From: Cymbidium sinense
Lineage: Eukaryota; Streptophyta; Magnoliopsida; Asparagales; Orchidaceae
Direction: 5' to 3'
Length of the DNA: 64,000 nt
Assembly: GCA_021442155.1 (NCBI GenBank)
Contig: CM038225.1
Coordinates: forward strand, 85,200,925 to 85,264,924
This document shows positions 23,311 through 36,770 of this stretch, piece after piece (within the stretch, counting starts at the first letter, position 1; every line of letters begins with the position of its first letter). The notes under the pieces are model-generated. The model did not search any database. It saw only the letters and a program-made list of their open reading frames with translations, and was not told where the DNA came from. The position numbers and the translations under genes are program-made.

Positions 23311-24253
23311 AGATGAAAAGCCATTTTCGCAGAGAGATTGAGATATATGAAGATGCAACCTACTATCTTCCTCAAAATACTTTTGCTCATGAACTTGGTC
23401 AAAATTCAAATACAAAAGAAAAAGAAAAAAAAGAAAAAGAAAAAGAAAAGAAAAAGAAAAATGAAAGAACAAGTGAACGAGAAAAGGACATCAAGGAAGA
23501 AGTAGAGCTGCATGTCACATTCCACTCACAGTTCATTCCATCATATAGACATAGGGATAGGATGACTCCACTAGACAAAGGCAGAGATAGACACACCCCT
23601 GGTTGGCCACCAGCCAACAGGGGCTATGTTCCAGTTCACAGGAGTACCCCTACTATTCATAAAGACTTGGAATCTAGCTCGAAGGATGAGCTTAATGTGA
23701 TTACCATACCAGCCAACCCCTCTCAGCGGGTTTCCTTGGAGGTGACACTCAAGCCAAACACTGATGAAGACCAGGCCTCCAAACAAAGCATGAATGTATT
23801 CGAATCAAAATTACATGAAACTATCAAACATCAGTTGGGAACTTTAGCTCTAACTCACTTTCCTCTCAAAAATTTGAAGGTTTAGTAGTTAAGGAAGCCC
23901 CTAGGTCTACCATTGATATGAAGCCAAAGAGATTTCTTTTGGGATCATCATCCTCAAGTCTAGAAGTGGATGTAGAACTTGATGATAATTCATATAAAGA
24001 ATTAATTGAATTACCTTTTGATTAATACTCGCCTTGTGTTCTTAATCTTGAAAAGAAGGGTTTAATTTCTTACACACGGTCTAAGCACAGATCAGAGTAC
24101 TTCAAAAAGCTATGGAACAACAAAGGTAGGGAAGCACAATCAAGACAAGGACTAGGATTCGCATGAGGTCCAATGGTGACGACATCGCTAGTTGTCACAA
24201 ATCATCTATAATATGATAGGTTCTTCTCTAACCACACTAACTCTTATGAGAAT
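23311..24253 (+). pseudogene. Protease-RT linker of Tat-2
   Basis: An open frame at 23229-23885 covers this stretch. It includes a lysine/glutamate run encoded by an A-rich microsatellite (23415-23462) and a part reading PGWPPANRGYVPVHRS. After a stop, ELIELPFD and further pieces continue in other frames up to the RT. No enzymatic domain is recognised. By position it links protease and reverse transcriptase. Confidence 0.5.
23415..23462 (+). repeat. A-rich (AAAAAG)n-like microsatellite
   Basis: A run of A with regularly spaced G, coding for a Lys/Glu run in the plus frame and a Phe/Ser/Leu run on the minus strand. The minus-strand frames at 23140-23472 and 23399-23617 owe their length to it. 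Confidence 0.85.
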
Positions 24254-25294
24254 GTGTGTTTAAAAATATCAGATCATCCAGATGATCTTCAAATCAAAGA
24301 TGTGCCACCAGAGTTCAAAGAAGAAATCCATTCAATAATAAACAAGCTTAAAGAAATCAACCTTGAGACAGAAGAAGATGCATGCCCAACATACATTAGT
24401 TCGTTGTTGAATGAAGAAGAAACCAATGACATAGTTAAGCTGTTGACTGAGTTTAAGGACTGCTTTGCATGGAGTTATAAAGAGATGCCTGGACTATCTC
24501 TTGATGTAGTCCACAACTAAATAATTTAACACCAACCTATCAAGCCTAAACGCATGCGATTAGAAATTGAACAATAGGTCATTTTAAGTGAAGAAATTGA
24601 TCGATGGTTTCATCGTGGAAGAAAAATACCCTTCCTTAGCGATCATACTAAGAAAAAGATTGACCAAATTCGCATATGCATCAATTTTAGGGACTTGAAC
24701 AAGACATGCCCTAAGGATGAGTTTCCTTTTCCTATACTAGAATTAATGGTGGACATCGCTTCATCTCATTTAGTATTCTCCTTCATGGATGGGTCACCTG
24801 GCTACAACCAAATCAAGATGGCCCACGAGGTTGAAAGAAACATTACTTTTCGAACCCCGATCGGAATCTATTGCTATAAGGTCATGCCTTTCGGCCTTAA
24901 AAATGCTGGTGCTACATACCAACGGAACATGACTTAGATCTTCAACGAACTCATCCATCATCAAGTTGAGCGCTATGTTGATGATCTAGTAGTCAAAAGC
25001 AAAGAAAAGGAAGACCATATCTTTGACTTGAGAGTAGTTTTTAAATGGTTAAGATAATATAACCTCAAAATGAACCCGCTAAAGTGTGCATTCGGAGTAG
25101 CTTCAGGGAAGTTCCTAGGGTTTGTTGTCTGACACCAGGGAATAGAGATAGATCCAGAAAAGATCAAAACTATCTCAGAAATGTCATCTCCCAAAAGCCT
25201 AACACAACTTAGATCATTCCAAGGACAGTTGGGGTATCTAAGGCTCTTTATCTCCAACCTATCGGGAAGATGCAAACCATTTTTAGCACTTTCT
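24254..25294 (+). pseudogene. Reverse transcriptase of Tat-2 (cut at its C-terminal end by C4)
   Basis: The upstream part at 24254-24520 includes FKDCFAWSYKEMPGL, the conserved stretch before the RT palm. The palm motifs follow: INFRDLNKTCPKDEFPFP (about 24680-24735), FSFMDGSPGYNQIKM with the first catalytic Asp (about 24778-24822), VMPFGLKNAGATYQR (24882-24927), and YVDDLVVKS with the catalytic Asp pair (24974-25000). The thumb and connection end in LRSFQGQLGYLRLFISNLSG and GRCKPFLALS, after which LTR C4 starts. Stops at about 24518, 24577, 24936 and 25056 break the frame. RNase H resumes at 32831. Confidence 0.92.
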
Positions 25295-28200
25295 TGAACT
25301 CATTTTTAGAATGAGCTCTCAACTTCTCCATCTTAGACATAGGACTCATTTTAGACATTAAGAGGTCCTTTGTCATAAGACACTTCTAGTGATTAGGTGA
25401 ACACTTAACCTAACTCTAAAGACTTAGAAGAGTTAGCCATAGGAATGGGTTATGCCTTATGGGTGTTAGGAAATCTTTCCTACCCTATAGCTTAAACCAA
25501 ATCCTTATTTCCTACCTTCAAGTCAAAGTTCAAATCCAAACCAACTTCAAATCCAAACCAACTTCAAATCCAAATAAACTTCGAATCGAAACCAACTTCA
25601 AACTCAAACCAATTCTAAATCAAATCTCAAATCAATTCACTAAATTTTGTCAAATCATGAATCAATTCCAAATGATTGAAATCCATGATCAAATCCAAAA
25701 ATCTCTCCTAAGACCTTTGATTTCTCATTATGGACTTAGCTAAAATCAAATCAACAAATTCAAGAAATTTTCATAACCTTATATTCTCATTAACAAATAT
25801 AAATGAAATATAAAATAAATCAAAAAACTAAATTCAAATCCAAATCAAAATCTTTGTTAAGCCCTTTGATTTCTCATTATGGATTTAGCTCAAATCAAAT
25901 CAAATTCAAATTCAAGAAATTTTCTCATAACCCATTTATATTCTCATTTATATCCACAAATATAAATGAAATATAAATTCAAATAGCTAAAACCAAATTT
26001 AAAACTCAAACTCAAACCTACCCAAATTCTAACCTAAACCCTTTCAAGTCAAATTCTTGAACTTAACCAAATTCAACACAAGTCAATCCAAACCCTTGAA
26101 TTTTCTTCATGATTCAATCAATCTTTCGATCATGAATCCAAATATAAACACAAACTTCAATCATCAAACCAAAACTAAATTCAAAAATCAAACCCATGTT
26201 CATTTGAACTTGAAATTGTCAAATGAATCAAAACTCATTTGACTTCAAATCTTGCAAATGGATTTATATTTCATAAGTCCATATGTAAGTTCAATCAAAC
26301 TTGAATCAAGCCTTAATCAAGCCAATTGACTCACTTAGGCTCACTTGACCCAAAGTGACCTAAAGTACCCCTTATGAGCCAAATTCTAATCCTAACCAAA
26401 TTGGATTGAACTAGGCTCACCTAAACCTTACATTGTGAGCAACAATCATCATAAGATGATCAATCACCCAAATTAGGTCAAACCAAGTCAAACTTAAGGG
26501 TTTACCAAGTCAACACTTAGCCAAAATGAAACCTAAATAAGACAAAATCCACTATAGGCCAAATTGATTGAAACTATTGATCAAAACCAATTCATGATCA
26601 ATGTTTGAACTTGACCAAGTCATCATTTGAGCCTAACCTAGCCCAATTGGCCACTTAACCTAAGTTGACCCAACTTGATCTAAAAAGTTAAAATGTGTCA
26701 AAACTTGATCTAAACAAAATTGATTGAAACCAATGGGTCAAGTTCATTCTAAATCACTTGTTGAACTTAACCAAAGCTCCAATTGGCCAACTAGACCCAA
26801 CCTAGCCCAATTGACCATGAACCTAACTTGACCTAAAAGGTCAAATCAAGCCAAAATCAAACCAAACTAAAATTGATGAAACCAAAGCTTGCAACACATT
26901 TCAAATGACCAACCAAACCTAAACCTGCTCATGACCTAACCCAATTAGGTCAAATAAGTCAAATTGGTCAACTTGACCCATTTGACCTAAAAGAAATCAA
27001 ATGAACCAAATCCAAACATAAACCAAATTGAACCAAACTAATTATGCCAACACATTTCAATTGGTCATATGAACTTGACACAACCTTTGGTTTGACCTAA
27101 TTTGAACAATTGGTCAACTTGATCGAAGTTGACCCATTTTGACCTAAATGGGTCAACATGAGCCAAACCATATCAAATCAACTCCAAATTCTTTGAAATT
27201 TGGACCAACCTAATTTCAAACTATTCTAATCTGCCCAAAGTAAAATCAAAGCCAAATGATCATTTTACCCTTAGGTCAAGGGGTAACCTATGGCCAATTC
27301 CACTTGGAATTTGGTCATATCCTCTTTATGGCCACTTGGCACCCTCTTAGTGGACCAAGTGGACACTAGTGAGCATGGTGCACATGACCCAATAGGTTTG
27401 GGTCAGCCAAACCCAACCTAAGGCCAAAATTGACCACCCACTTGGAAATGAGCACATGGGAATCACTCCTCCACCTCATTTAGCACATGGGAACTTCTCC
27501 ACTACCTTCTTCTGGCCAAATCGAACCACATGGAATCCAAAATGGCCTAACCAACTCACCCCATAGGATCAATTTGATCAAAATGGCAAAGCCATGCTCG
27601 ATCGTCTAATCCTTAGGGGGATATATACTCCCCCTAATTTCGCTTGAATTCCACTAACTTGCATCGATTGAAGCATAGGAACTCAGAGCAAGCATTCCAA
27701 AGCTCCTCCAAGCTTCCTAGAGCTAATTCGATTTCTTCATTCTCAGTTTCTTCAACCCAAAAATAGTGGAGGTCAAGCAATTTTCCAACTCTTCCAATAC
27801 TCAACTTCAATCCAATTTCTCTTGTAAGCACCCTCATAGGATCCAAGCAAACTCATCCAAAGATTCTTCCAAGCTTCCATGGCAAGGGAGAGGGGAGTTA
27901 GACCAAACCACACCCAATTAAAGCCCAATTTGGTTAATAGGAAGATCTACTCAACCTCAAGCCCTCAAATCTTCAGCAAAGCTTTGTCTCCACTAGATGA
28001 AGCTACCTGACGGTTAGCACGGATATCCTCATGAGGTATGAATCAAAATCGAGCTTAGGTGTAGGAGTTCTTGGTCCTTTGTGAAAGAAGCTTTCACCAC
28101 ATTACATTTTGACTGTTGGATGTCTTGCTCCTTGCATGGTGATGGTGTGGGTTAAATTTGAGCTCAATCCAAGCCCAATTGAGCTTGGATCAAGCCCTAA

Positions 28201-31200
28201 GAGATGGACGGTTGCCCTCTCCCGCAAGCGAGCTCAGTGATAGATCATGGACCGTCCATCCCACTATTTTGGATGGACGGTCCTAATTAATCTGTGTAGG
28301 ATCCTTCGATTTATCCCTTAAGAAGCTACCATATGGAAAGCGCCACACGCCATGCCCACATGGCATCGACAAGATTAGTTATATAATTTGCATTTTAATT
28401 AATCCTTAATGATAGAAATTTAAAAATTACATAACTAAATATAGAAAAATCAAAAAAATACAAAATAAAATGCATTTTGTAATTCAGAGGGGAATTCATT
28501 AAAATTGTTTCCAATTGATTTTGAATAATAAATTTTCCTTAATTAGGGTTTTATTAAAAACTTAATAACTCAAATTACGCCCTAATTACTTCATTAATTG
28601 ATTTCAAGTTCCTTAGATGTATTTAGTGGGATGACCTTTGTCTACCCTGATTTTCTTAGAATTTATTGATGAGTTAATTAGGGAAATCAATTAATGAATC
28701 CTAAATCACTCTTTTAATGTAATTAAGCTTAATTAAACATGTGAACAATGATTTAATTTCTTTATTAAGTTAATTAAACTTTTTCTAAGTGAAGAGGAGG
28801 TTTATGGAATGGGTTTGGGGTATTTTCCCTAAGTCATTCCCTAAACCCCTTTCCTTCCTTAATCTAAATTTAATTAAGGGCTAATCCACTAATGACCTAC
28901 TTAATTAACTTGATAAAATTTTCAAAACATTCCAGAACTCAATCACTTCCTTCTTGGGTAGATGCTTAGGTGTTCAATAACCTAAGTAGCTTAAGAAAAT
29001 CATATATAACCCATATGTGTGGGAAGGGTTATGAAAGTAATTAAATTAAACCCTTTAGCTTAATTAATCATTAATTGTGAGCCAAATGCATTAGGCCCCT
29101 TTCTTTCTTAGGTGCATTGCTGATTTAAATTTCTTATCATTTTATTTCAAACATCGGCTCATAATTATTTGGTTAAATATTTTAAAGTGGTGTAGGTAAG
29201 GGATAATTAATGAACTTAATGAACACCATAATCTAAGTAAAACATAAAATCCACTTAAGGGTTCTAATAATTAAACTTAAATAACATACACACGTGGGAG
29301 ATGGGTTAGGACCAGCAAACCTCATCATATTTCCTAAAATTCAAATCAAACTCAAAATCAAATCAAAATTTTCTTAAACCAACTTTGATTCAGTTTAAAT
29401 AATCTTATTTCATAGGATTGTCTTTAGAAATTAATTAGGGTGAGTGAAATTACATGCTTACATCAGTTTATTTCTTTCCTAGCAAGTTAAATTTGTATGT
29501 CATATGAAAATCATGCATTCATGTCTTTTGAAAATAAAATTAAAAATGAAATATTTCCTTTATGTCAAATTACATGTTTTGGCTAAAGTAAGAATATGAA
29601 TGGCTATTCTCACTACTAAACTCAAAACTATTTTCAAAACTTATAAGTCAAACATTATAAATGTAAAGTATGTTATTTACAATTACTTATGAGCTTGCAT
29701 GTGAATAGTATAAAATGTGTAATGTGATTTTCCCTCCCTTTCTTAACATAGGATTGTATAGGATTTGCAAAGTGTATAGTCCATTTGAAAAGGACATAAC
29801 ACTTGTTTGAAACCCATTCCTATACACTGCTATGTCATGACACAAGAAGGAATTCCACATCACACATATAAATTAAACAACCAAAATCAAACAAACAAAC
29901 ATAAACTTTTTTCATGATTCTCTTTCCATGCATTTCTTTTGTACATGCACATGTATTTAAGAAAAGTGGTATATTAGTCTAGACATTTTGGGGTTGTGAG
30001 GCTTTAAGTAGCCCCAAGTAGGTCTTATACCTTACACCCCTAGTGATAACTATGGCGTCGTACTCACTTATATATTTTATACTTGTAAATGTGCATATGA
30101 AAAAAATGGATAAAAGAATCACTCTCTTGTACTTAACAAAATCATGCATACATGAAACATTCCAAATTTCCTTAAGCAACCTCTCTTAGCATTCATCATT
30201 AAGGTGTGATAAATACTTGCATTTCTTGTATTGATCTGCTTAGGATTCATCCATATGCATGTTACACAGGTTGGAAAGAAATAAAGTGTCGTGCATTTTG
30301 TGATAGTAATTCACTTCACTTAATCTTAAAATATCTTTCTTTTTGAATAGGTTTGTTTAGGGAAAATCTAAACTTAGGATTAATTAAAACACATAATAAA
30401 ATATTCACTAAAAAAATCATTAATGAATCAACCTTAGAAATCACTTAAGGTAGGGAAGAAAGAGAAGTTCTCTTCTCTTTTCCTCTTTTTACAACCTTTA
30501 GTAATTAAGTGTAGGTTCATTCAAACTAAATCAAATCATCAAATAAAACCAACAAAATCAATTAAACAACTTAAATTAAAACCATCCTCTAAGTTGAATA
30601 TTTTCATACTTAGAAAATCTAAACCTTAAAGCCTAACTAAGCATACCACACAAACCTTATAATGGCACACACATTAGACTAAGTCGTCATTTCTAGTCTT
30701 ATGTTAGGGCGGTGCATGGTTTGATGTTCGCTTTTATTTTATAATCTGATATTTTAGACTGGATGGTAGGATGTATGTGTGTAGACTGAATGGTATGATG
30801 ATCTTAGTTAACCATTATCTTCTATAGGAGATTGTGCTTAAGGGTGCTGTAATAAAAATATAACTACTTTTGCTATGTAGGTTGCTTATACCCTTAAGCA
30901 TAATCTAGAATAGGCCAGGTGGACTTAGTTACCCATGTGTGGGGTGCTAAGTCAAAATTATTCATATACATGCTTGAGATTGTATGGTTTGTTTAGCTAA
31001 TCTCTATTTTATAGGTTTTAGTTAGATTTATTTTTTCCCATTTTAATGTAATTTTGCAATTAGGATTTGGAGTGAATATTATGGGGGATTAGGATGAGCA
31101 TTGGTTATAAGACTATGTCTTATGTACCATGTGAAGCCTTTGGAGTATCCATATTCCAACCAACCAAAAGAAGAAAGAAGAAAGGAGAACAAAGAAAGAA

Positions 31201-32830
31201 GAAATGAAGAAAGAAAAAATGAAGAATGAATCCCCCCATAACATGAATTCCTTTTTTTAATTCATTTGTAATCTAGGTTGTATAAGGGTAGAGCTCGGCT
31301 ACCCACATTTATTTTTCAGGTTTGTGCAGTGGAGCTCGACCACAAATGACCTCTTTTTCTTTTGCGCTAGCTCTATAAATTGTTTGATGTTTGTTTAGCT
31401 TGTGCATTAAGATGACATATTTTTTTTAGTTTTTTCTTTACTTCGATGTATGGCCTAGATGACGATTAGGCTCTCAGAAAAAAATAATTTTTTTTCCAAA
31501 TTAAACAACGTAAAACCAAAAATTAATAACTCATAACCTCACTTAAAGCCTAAGTTATAAAATCAAGATAAAAGAATTAGCAACCCCTTAGCTGGATGTT
31601 ATATTTTCTTTCTCATATCATGCATAAAAAGCATATTATATCACTCTTGATTTGAAGGGCTTCTACCTGTGTCAGGGAACTTGGCTTGACCTTTGAGAGC
31701 TATGGTGGAAACACACCTCCTTTCTCGTTGATTTTTGACCCATAATCTAGTTTCTCATGCATTAGGCATACAAATCCTATAACCAGACTCAAATGAATTG
31801 TCCAAAATGAAAATAAAACATATGAAAATTTTGCATTATATTTAAGTCATTAATCATGCCCTACATCATCTAGTCTTTTAGAGAGTGTGCTTAAGGATTT
31901 AGTCTCTTTCTAAACAAATAACAACCTTGCTATCTTGCATAAATATATGACTTGCCTATATGAATTTAAAATTGTAGGAGGAGTTAGCCACCCCAAGCGT
32001 TGTAAGTCCAATGATTTATCCTCTCTTGTGGAGGTAAACCATATGCTAATTTTTGCTTTATATTTAGGTCATGCTTTGGCCCTCGCCAAAGCTCCCTAGA
32101 TTTAGGTTCTGAAGTTACTTTTCCCCTTTACGGGTGACCATAAACATAAATCATCACCTCTTAGGCATTTCCATGATCTTGTATTATGGAATTGTAAGCC
32201 CTGGATTTTTAATAAAAATTCAACTCAAACAAATAATTCACTTCAATTTCAAAAATGTAAAGCCAAACCATAGGATAGTTTGAGATGCTTCCTAGGTTTC
32301 CTAACATCATGAGCATCTCCTACTTATATTCCTTTGGTCTCGATAATAACTCCATCCTCTTGATCAATACCACTTGATCTTCTAAAATTAAACTAATTGA
32401 TTGATAGTCCTACCTTTGAAATCGTTGAAGACAATGATCATTTACCTTAATTGAGAGTATTCCTAAGGAATCCCATTCCTTAGGATGTAATTAACTATGG
32501 GATTTTCCTCCATAAGGAACTTAACAAACCTGATTTAAAATAAACCTTGCTTTACTTTTGCATGTAAAGTAGGGGAAGAATCTATGCTACATACGAAGAC
32601 CCATAGTCCTTAGGAGTCCTTATTTAGGTGATCAGGTCCATTGTAATGTGGCGACTTTTATCTTTCAAGATAGCACACATCTCCTCAATATCATATACGA
32701 TCACCTTAATAAGAACATCTGCGGATCTATGTGGTGTCCCGATAAGGCGTATATATTTTATGTTCTTCATTTTACTTCTTTTTCCAAAAAGATTATAATG
32801 AGATTAGGAAATATAAAAAACACCCACACA
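25295..32830 (+). mobile_element. Solo LTR C4, 7.5 kb, inserted between RT and RNase H of Tat-2
   Basis: Begins TGAACTCATTTTTAG and ends AAACACCCACACA, matching the family ends (TGTT..., ...AAACACCACACA). It contains all landmarks once: head hairpin, G-poor zone (25500-26250), W-box zone (26290-27180), GC block (27300-28380), AT-rich block (28380-29960), the AAGTAGCCCC block (29995), TATAAA (31374), and tail hairpins (32490-32680). Gag, pol and a second LTR are all absent, so it is best read as a solo LTR left by recombination between two LTRs. The pol reading runs GRCKPFLALS on the left and VKKDAKFKW on the right, so the insertion site is certain. Flanking 5-mers (TTTCT and CTTGT) agree at only 3 of 5 positions. 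Confidence 0.88.
31374..31379 (+). promoter_or_regulatory. Candidate TATA box in C4
   Basis: TATAAA at the same relative place as in C1, C9 and C11, about 6.1 kb from the LTR start and 1.45 kb from its end. Confidence 0.35.
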
Positions 32831-33190
32831 CTTGTCAAAAAGGATGCCAAGTTCAAGTGGGATGACAAGTACCAACATGCCTTTGAAGATATCAAGCAAG
32901 ATTTGAAGTCATCACTAGTAGCTATCCCATTGATCCTCTACACAGCTACATTGGATGACTCCCTCGGCGCTTTGTTGGCCCAAGCCAATGATGAAGGGAA
33001 AGAGAATGTTCTTTACTACCTCAGCCGTCGTCTGATCCCTGCTAAAGCGAACTACCCACCTATTGGAAAATATTATCTAGCTTTAATCTTTGCATCCCAA
33101 AAGCTACAACACTACATGCTTTCTCATAAGCTTAATTTCAAAAATAAATCCACTGTAGTATCTCATGACACAAAAAATGTTATCTAGTTG
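32831..33190 (+). pseudogene. RT-linked RNase H of Tat-2
   Basis: Continues the pol split by C4: KKDAKFKWDDKYQHAFEDIK (32833-32893), then LILYTATLDDSLGALLAQ (32930-32983), LYYLSRRLIPAKANYPPIGK (33010-33070) and QKLQHYMLSHKL (33100-33135). The normal 'YxPIEK' motif with its glutamate reads YPPIGK here, so an acidic residue expected in the active site is lost. An open frame reaches upstream to 32648, but the part before 32831 belongs to C4 and is not protein of Tat-2. Confidence 0.9.
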
Positions 33191-33840
33191 GTTGGCACGT
33201 TGGTCCATGATTCTCTCACAGTTTGACATTAAATTTGTACCCCTCTGTGTGATAAAAGGACAAGCACTAATAGATTTCTTAGCAGCACACCACTTCCTGC
33301 TAATTCTCCGCTTATTGACGATCTCCCTGACAAACAAATCTTGAACTTAGGGAAGGTTGACAATTGTTATAGGGAGATGTATTTTGATGGTGCAGCTTCC
33401 TTCATAAATGAGAAGAAGCATGATCTACTCCTCCATGAAAGGCAGGGGTAGAAATAGTTCTCTTAACTCCAGACCGCTATGTGATGAGATTCTCATACTA
33501 TCTCTCCAACCCCTGCACCAACAATGAAGTTGAGTATGAGGCTTTGATTGCCAGTTTGGAGTTTTCCATCATAGTATGTGTCAAAAGCATCAACATCTAT
33601 GGGGACTCTCAGTTGGTCATAAACTAGATTGTCAGGTCCTATAAAGTTCTCAAACCCAAGTTTCTCCATTACCACAAGTACACCTTGAAGCTATTGGCCC
33701 AAATCTCTGTGGTGACAATCTACAAGGTTCCCCATGGAGAGAACATAGTAGTAGATGATTTTTGTAAACTCGCCAAAGAATTGGCATATCTAGAAGATGA
33801 GTCCATTCTAATAAGGGTCTAAAACAGACAAGTCCTATCC
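33190..33840 (+). pseudogene. Second (archaeal-type) RNase H of Tat-2
   Basis: Begins with SQFDIKFVPLCVIKGQALID and DFLAAHHF (about 33217-33290), the junction motif also present in Tat-1. Further motifs in changing frames: EMYFDGAAS (about 33374-33402), NNEVEYEALIASLEF (33520-33562), INIYGDSQLVIN (about 33590-33625). This second RNase H marks the Tat lineage. Frameshifts separate the pieces. Confidence 0.85.
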
Positions 33841-35168
33841 CTTATTGATGTTGAACTTGTCGAGAGACTTTCTCTTGAAGGGGAGGTTTTCATTGCTGAA
33901 AAGGACAAGGAGCTGGATTGGAGGCAACCGTTCATAGATTACTTGAACACTGGCAAACTATCTCAAGAAAATTCACAAGCCCATCTGGTGAAATAGAGAG
34001 CTCTCTCCTATGCTCTCGTGGATGGCACCTTGTGCCGCCAGTCTTTTGATCAAATATGATTACGTTATTTAGATAAACATGAAGCCCATCACATTATAAC
34101 CGAGGTACATTTAGGTCTATTTGGAGTGCATCAATCTAGTCCAAAGATAAAAGCAAAGATCAAGAGACTAGGATACTACTAGCCTTCGATGATTATAGAA
34201 TACATGAACGTGGCTAGAAGATGCCATCAATGTTAGGTACACGATGTGGTCCTACATCAATCACCCAACATTATACATCCTACATTGGCCTCATGTCCAT
34301 TTGAGTGTTGGGGTACCGACATTGTGATTCTAATTGATCCTCCTTCCTCCAAGGGTCATCAATTCATTCTAGCTACCACTGACTACTTTTCCAAGTGGGC
34401 AGAAGCAATCCCACTCATAGAGGTCACAGCTCAGTATGTGCTCCAATTTTTTAAAAACTATATCATATATAGGTTTGACATTCCTTGATGAATTATATCT
34501 GATAATGGTATTGCATTCAAGAGCACCAAGATCAATAGCTTCGCTAGAAGATACAATATAGATTGGAGATACTCCACCATCTACTATCCCATGACAAATG
34601 GCTTAGCAGAAGCCTTCAACAAAACTCTCATCCAGATACTAAAGAAGACTCTTGATGACAATAAATGATGGTGGCATGAGTAGTTAGTTGAAACATTATG
34701 GGCCTACTGCACCACATACAGAACTCTGCCTAGATCTACCCCATTCTCCTTAGTTTATGGGTTTGAAACAGTTCTACCATTAAAAGTTTAGCTTCCATCA
34801 CTGTGGATAGCAATGGGTAGTCAATCACTACAGAGCAAAATGCCAAGTTGCAGTTAGAAGAGCTCAAAGGTTTGGAGGAGAGACACCTACGAACGTGTTA
34901 AAATCTTGAGTTGTACAAAGAAAAAATGATTCAAGCTCACAATAAGCTGGTCCGCCCTAGAACTTTCCAAGTAGGAGAACTCGGTCTGGTTCTAAGGAGA
35001 CCAATTATTGCCCATCGAAAGATGAGAGGAAAGTTTGAACACACTTGGTAAGGCCCCTTTGTCATAGAGAAGGCCTACCAAAGAGAAACTTATCAGCTTA
35101 TTGATTGTAAGGGGGAACACCCAATTCTTTCAATTAATGGGCTCTATTTGAAAAAATATTACCCATAA
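33841..35168 (+). pseudogene. Integrase of Tat-2 (broken)
   Basis: The zinc-finger part shows VHLGLFGVHQ and, about 30 residues later, CHQC (34108-34236). The core has ECWGTDIVILIDPPSSKGHQ (first Asp, about 34302-34361), TTDYFSKWAEAIPL (34374-34420), SDNGIAFKS (second Asp, about 34499-34525) and TNGLAEAFNKTL (Glu, about 34593-34629), so the D,D,E triad is still readable. The C-terminal end is RPIIAHRKMRGKFEHTW and GPFVIEKAYQRETYQL (35000-35100), ending near 35168 with LKKYYP. At least ten stops interrupt it; one open block is 34246-34488. It would have inserted the element's cDNA. Confidence 0.9.
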
Positions 35169-36770
35169 AAATATGTTTGAAAATAATTATCATCAAAGAA
35201 CAAAAATTTTGTTCCAATTTATCAAAATATTCTCTTCATTTGAAGTGATATTTGCTTGTCTTGCGAATCCGCCACAACGTGTTTAGAATAGATGTGAGAG
35301 AACCTAAGAGGCATCCTGTCCTTCTTTCACAACACAAACACAGTTGCACACAATTTTCCTGATGCTACTAGAATAGATGTGAGAGAACCCAAGAGGCATC
35401 CTATTTTGACTAGCACAACTAAGTTAGGTGTAGGAGAACCCAAGCAGCTTCCTTTCTTGCTGGGATTTCAATTGCCATCCATGGCACCATTTCATCAAAT
35501 TCCCCAACATGTTTAAGGTAGGTGTAAGAGAACTTGAGAGGCATCCTATTCCCTTTAACATAAGCACAAAAATAAACACAAATCTTTTATCTCAGGCTAT
35601 TTTGATGTGGGAGCAAGTCCGCTGTGGCACTCACTCATTAGCTGCTCTAGATCGGATTAACATGCAACCTCACTAGTCTATCACCCCGGTGGTCACTTGT
35701 TAGGTGGATGTGACCCACGCTTTCTTGCTGACTTGATCATTGCAAATCAAGAGAGCCTTATTAGTTTGGTAGATTCACTACCCAACCAGTAAGCTAACTC
35801 ATGTTGACTTCATTTAAGAAGATGTGAGTCCCCATATTTTCTTCTTGAACCAACCATCATGCACTAGCTAGGTTGAGTATATTTGAGGTTTAGGATAAGT
35901 TCCCCAGAGGCTCCTTTCCTCTTGACTACTTTTGAGTTGACATAAGGCCCCCAGTGGCATTCTCTCAGTACTCTCCCTAGGTCGGATGGCTCCTGTCGAG
36001 CTAAAGACAGACTATCCTGGCAATCAGTTCCACTGTAAGAAGATGTGAGTCCCTGCGCTTTCTTCTTAGGTTGATTGTCGTAAACCGATGGGCCCCTTTG
36101 GTTGGTTGATGTTCTCTTGCTGACAGCGACTCACCCGATAGATACACCACTCTTAGCAGATATAAGTGCCTAAGCATTCTCCTTGAGTTGGTCATCGAAT
36201 ACCTTTTTGATATATTGTTTAGTCATATTATCTTTTCCAGGGTTTTGGATAAAGCCCTTAGTGGCCCCTTCCCCTGGGGCACTCTATTTGGATCACGTCC
36301 TTTGAGACCCTATTTAGACACTACCTAGGTTACTTTTGCATTGGACAATACCCCTTTCCTAGCAACCACCCCTGTGGTTGGAGAATTTGTTCAGTGGATG
36401 TGCAGATTCTCACTTAGTTCAGTAAACCTAAGATAGGTCTAGGATAATATAAGCTCCTTCTCAGTATGATCCCTCCCAAACCAACAGGGTCCATAATAAA
36501 CAAATAAATAAAACAAACAAATTAATTTGCTTGTGGATTAGGAATTCAAGCCCCCATCGGCCCCTTTCCCAAGCAGGCATCCTATCTTTGGGGCGTGAGA
36601 ACTCCCTATAGGAATTGTCGATCCTGAAAGTCCGGTGGTACTCTCTCTCAGGTCGCCTTAGGTCAGGTTCAATCTGTTTTCCACGAATAGGTTACCCGAT
36701 AGTCATTTTTCTTTGGAAGATGTAAGTCTACTACACATACTTTCTAGCATGACTGTCACAAATTGATGGG
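35169..36770 (+). repeat. Spacer after Tat-2 pol with short diverged repeats
   Basis: Non-coding region between integrase and 3' LTR. Four diverged units of roughly 60-100 bp share the core 'TAGRTGTRRGAGAACYYRAGAGGCATCCT' (starts near 35287, 35370, 35425, 35515; core given in IUPAC code). Further on, the phrase GATGTGAGTCCC recurs at 35821 and 36042, which heralds the longer repeat downstream. No open frame with a known motif. Confidence 0.6.

Noticed and set aside
23140..23617. Phe/Ser-rich minus frames as membrane proteins
   Set aside because: They owe their hydrophobic run to the A-rich microsatellite read in reverse.
32648..32830. N-terminal 61 codons of the frame 32648-33187
   Set aside because: They belong to the end of solo LTR C4; only the part from 32831 is RNase H.
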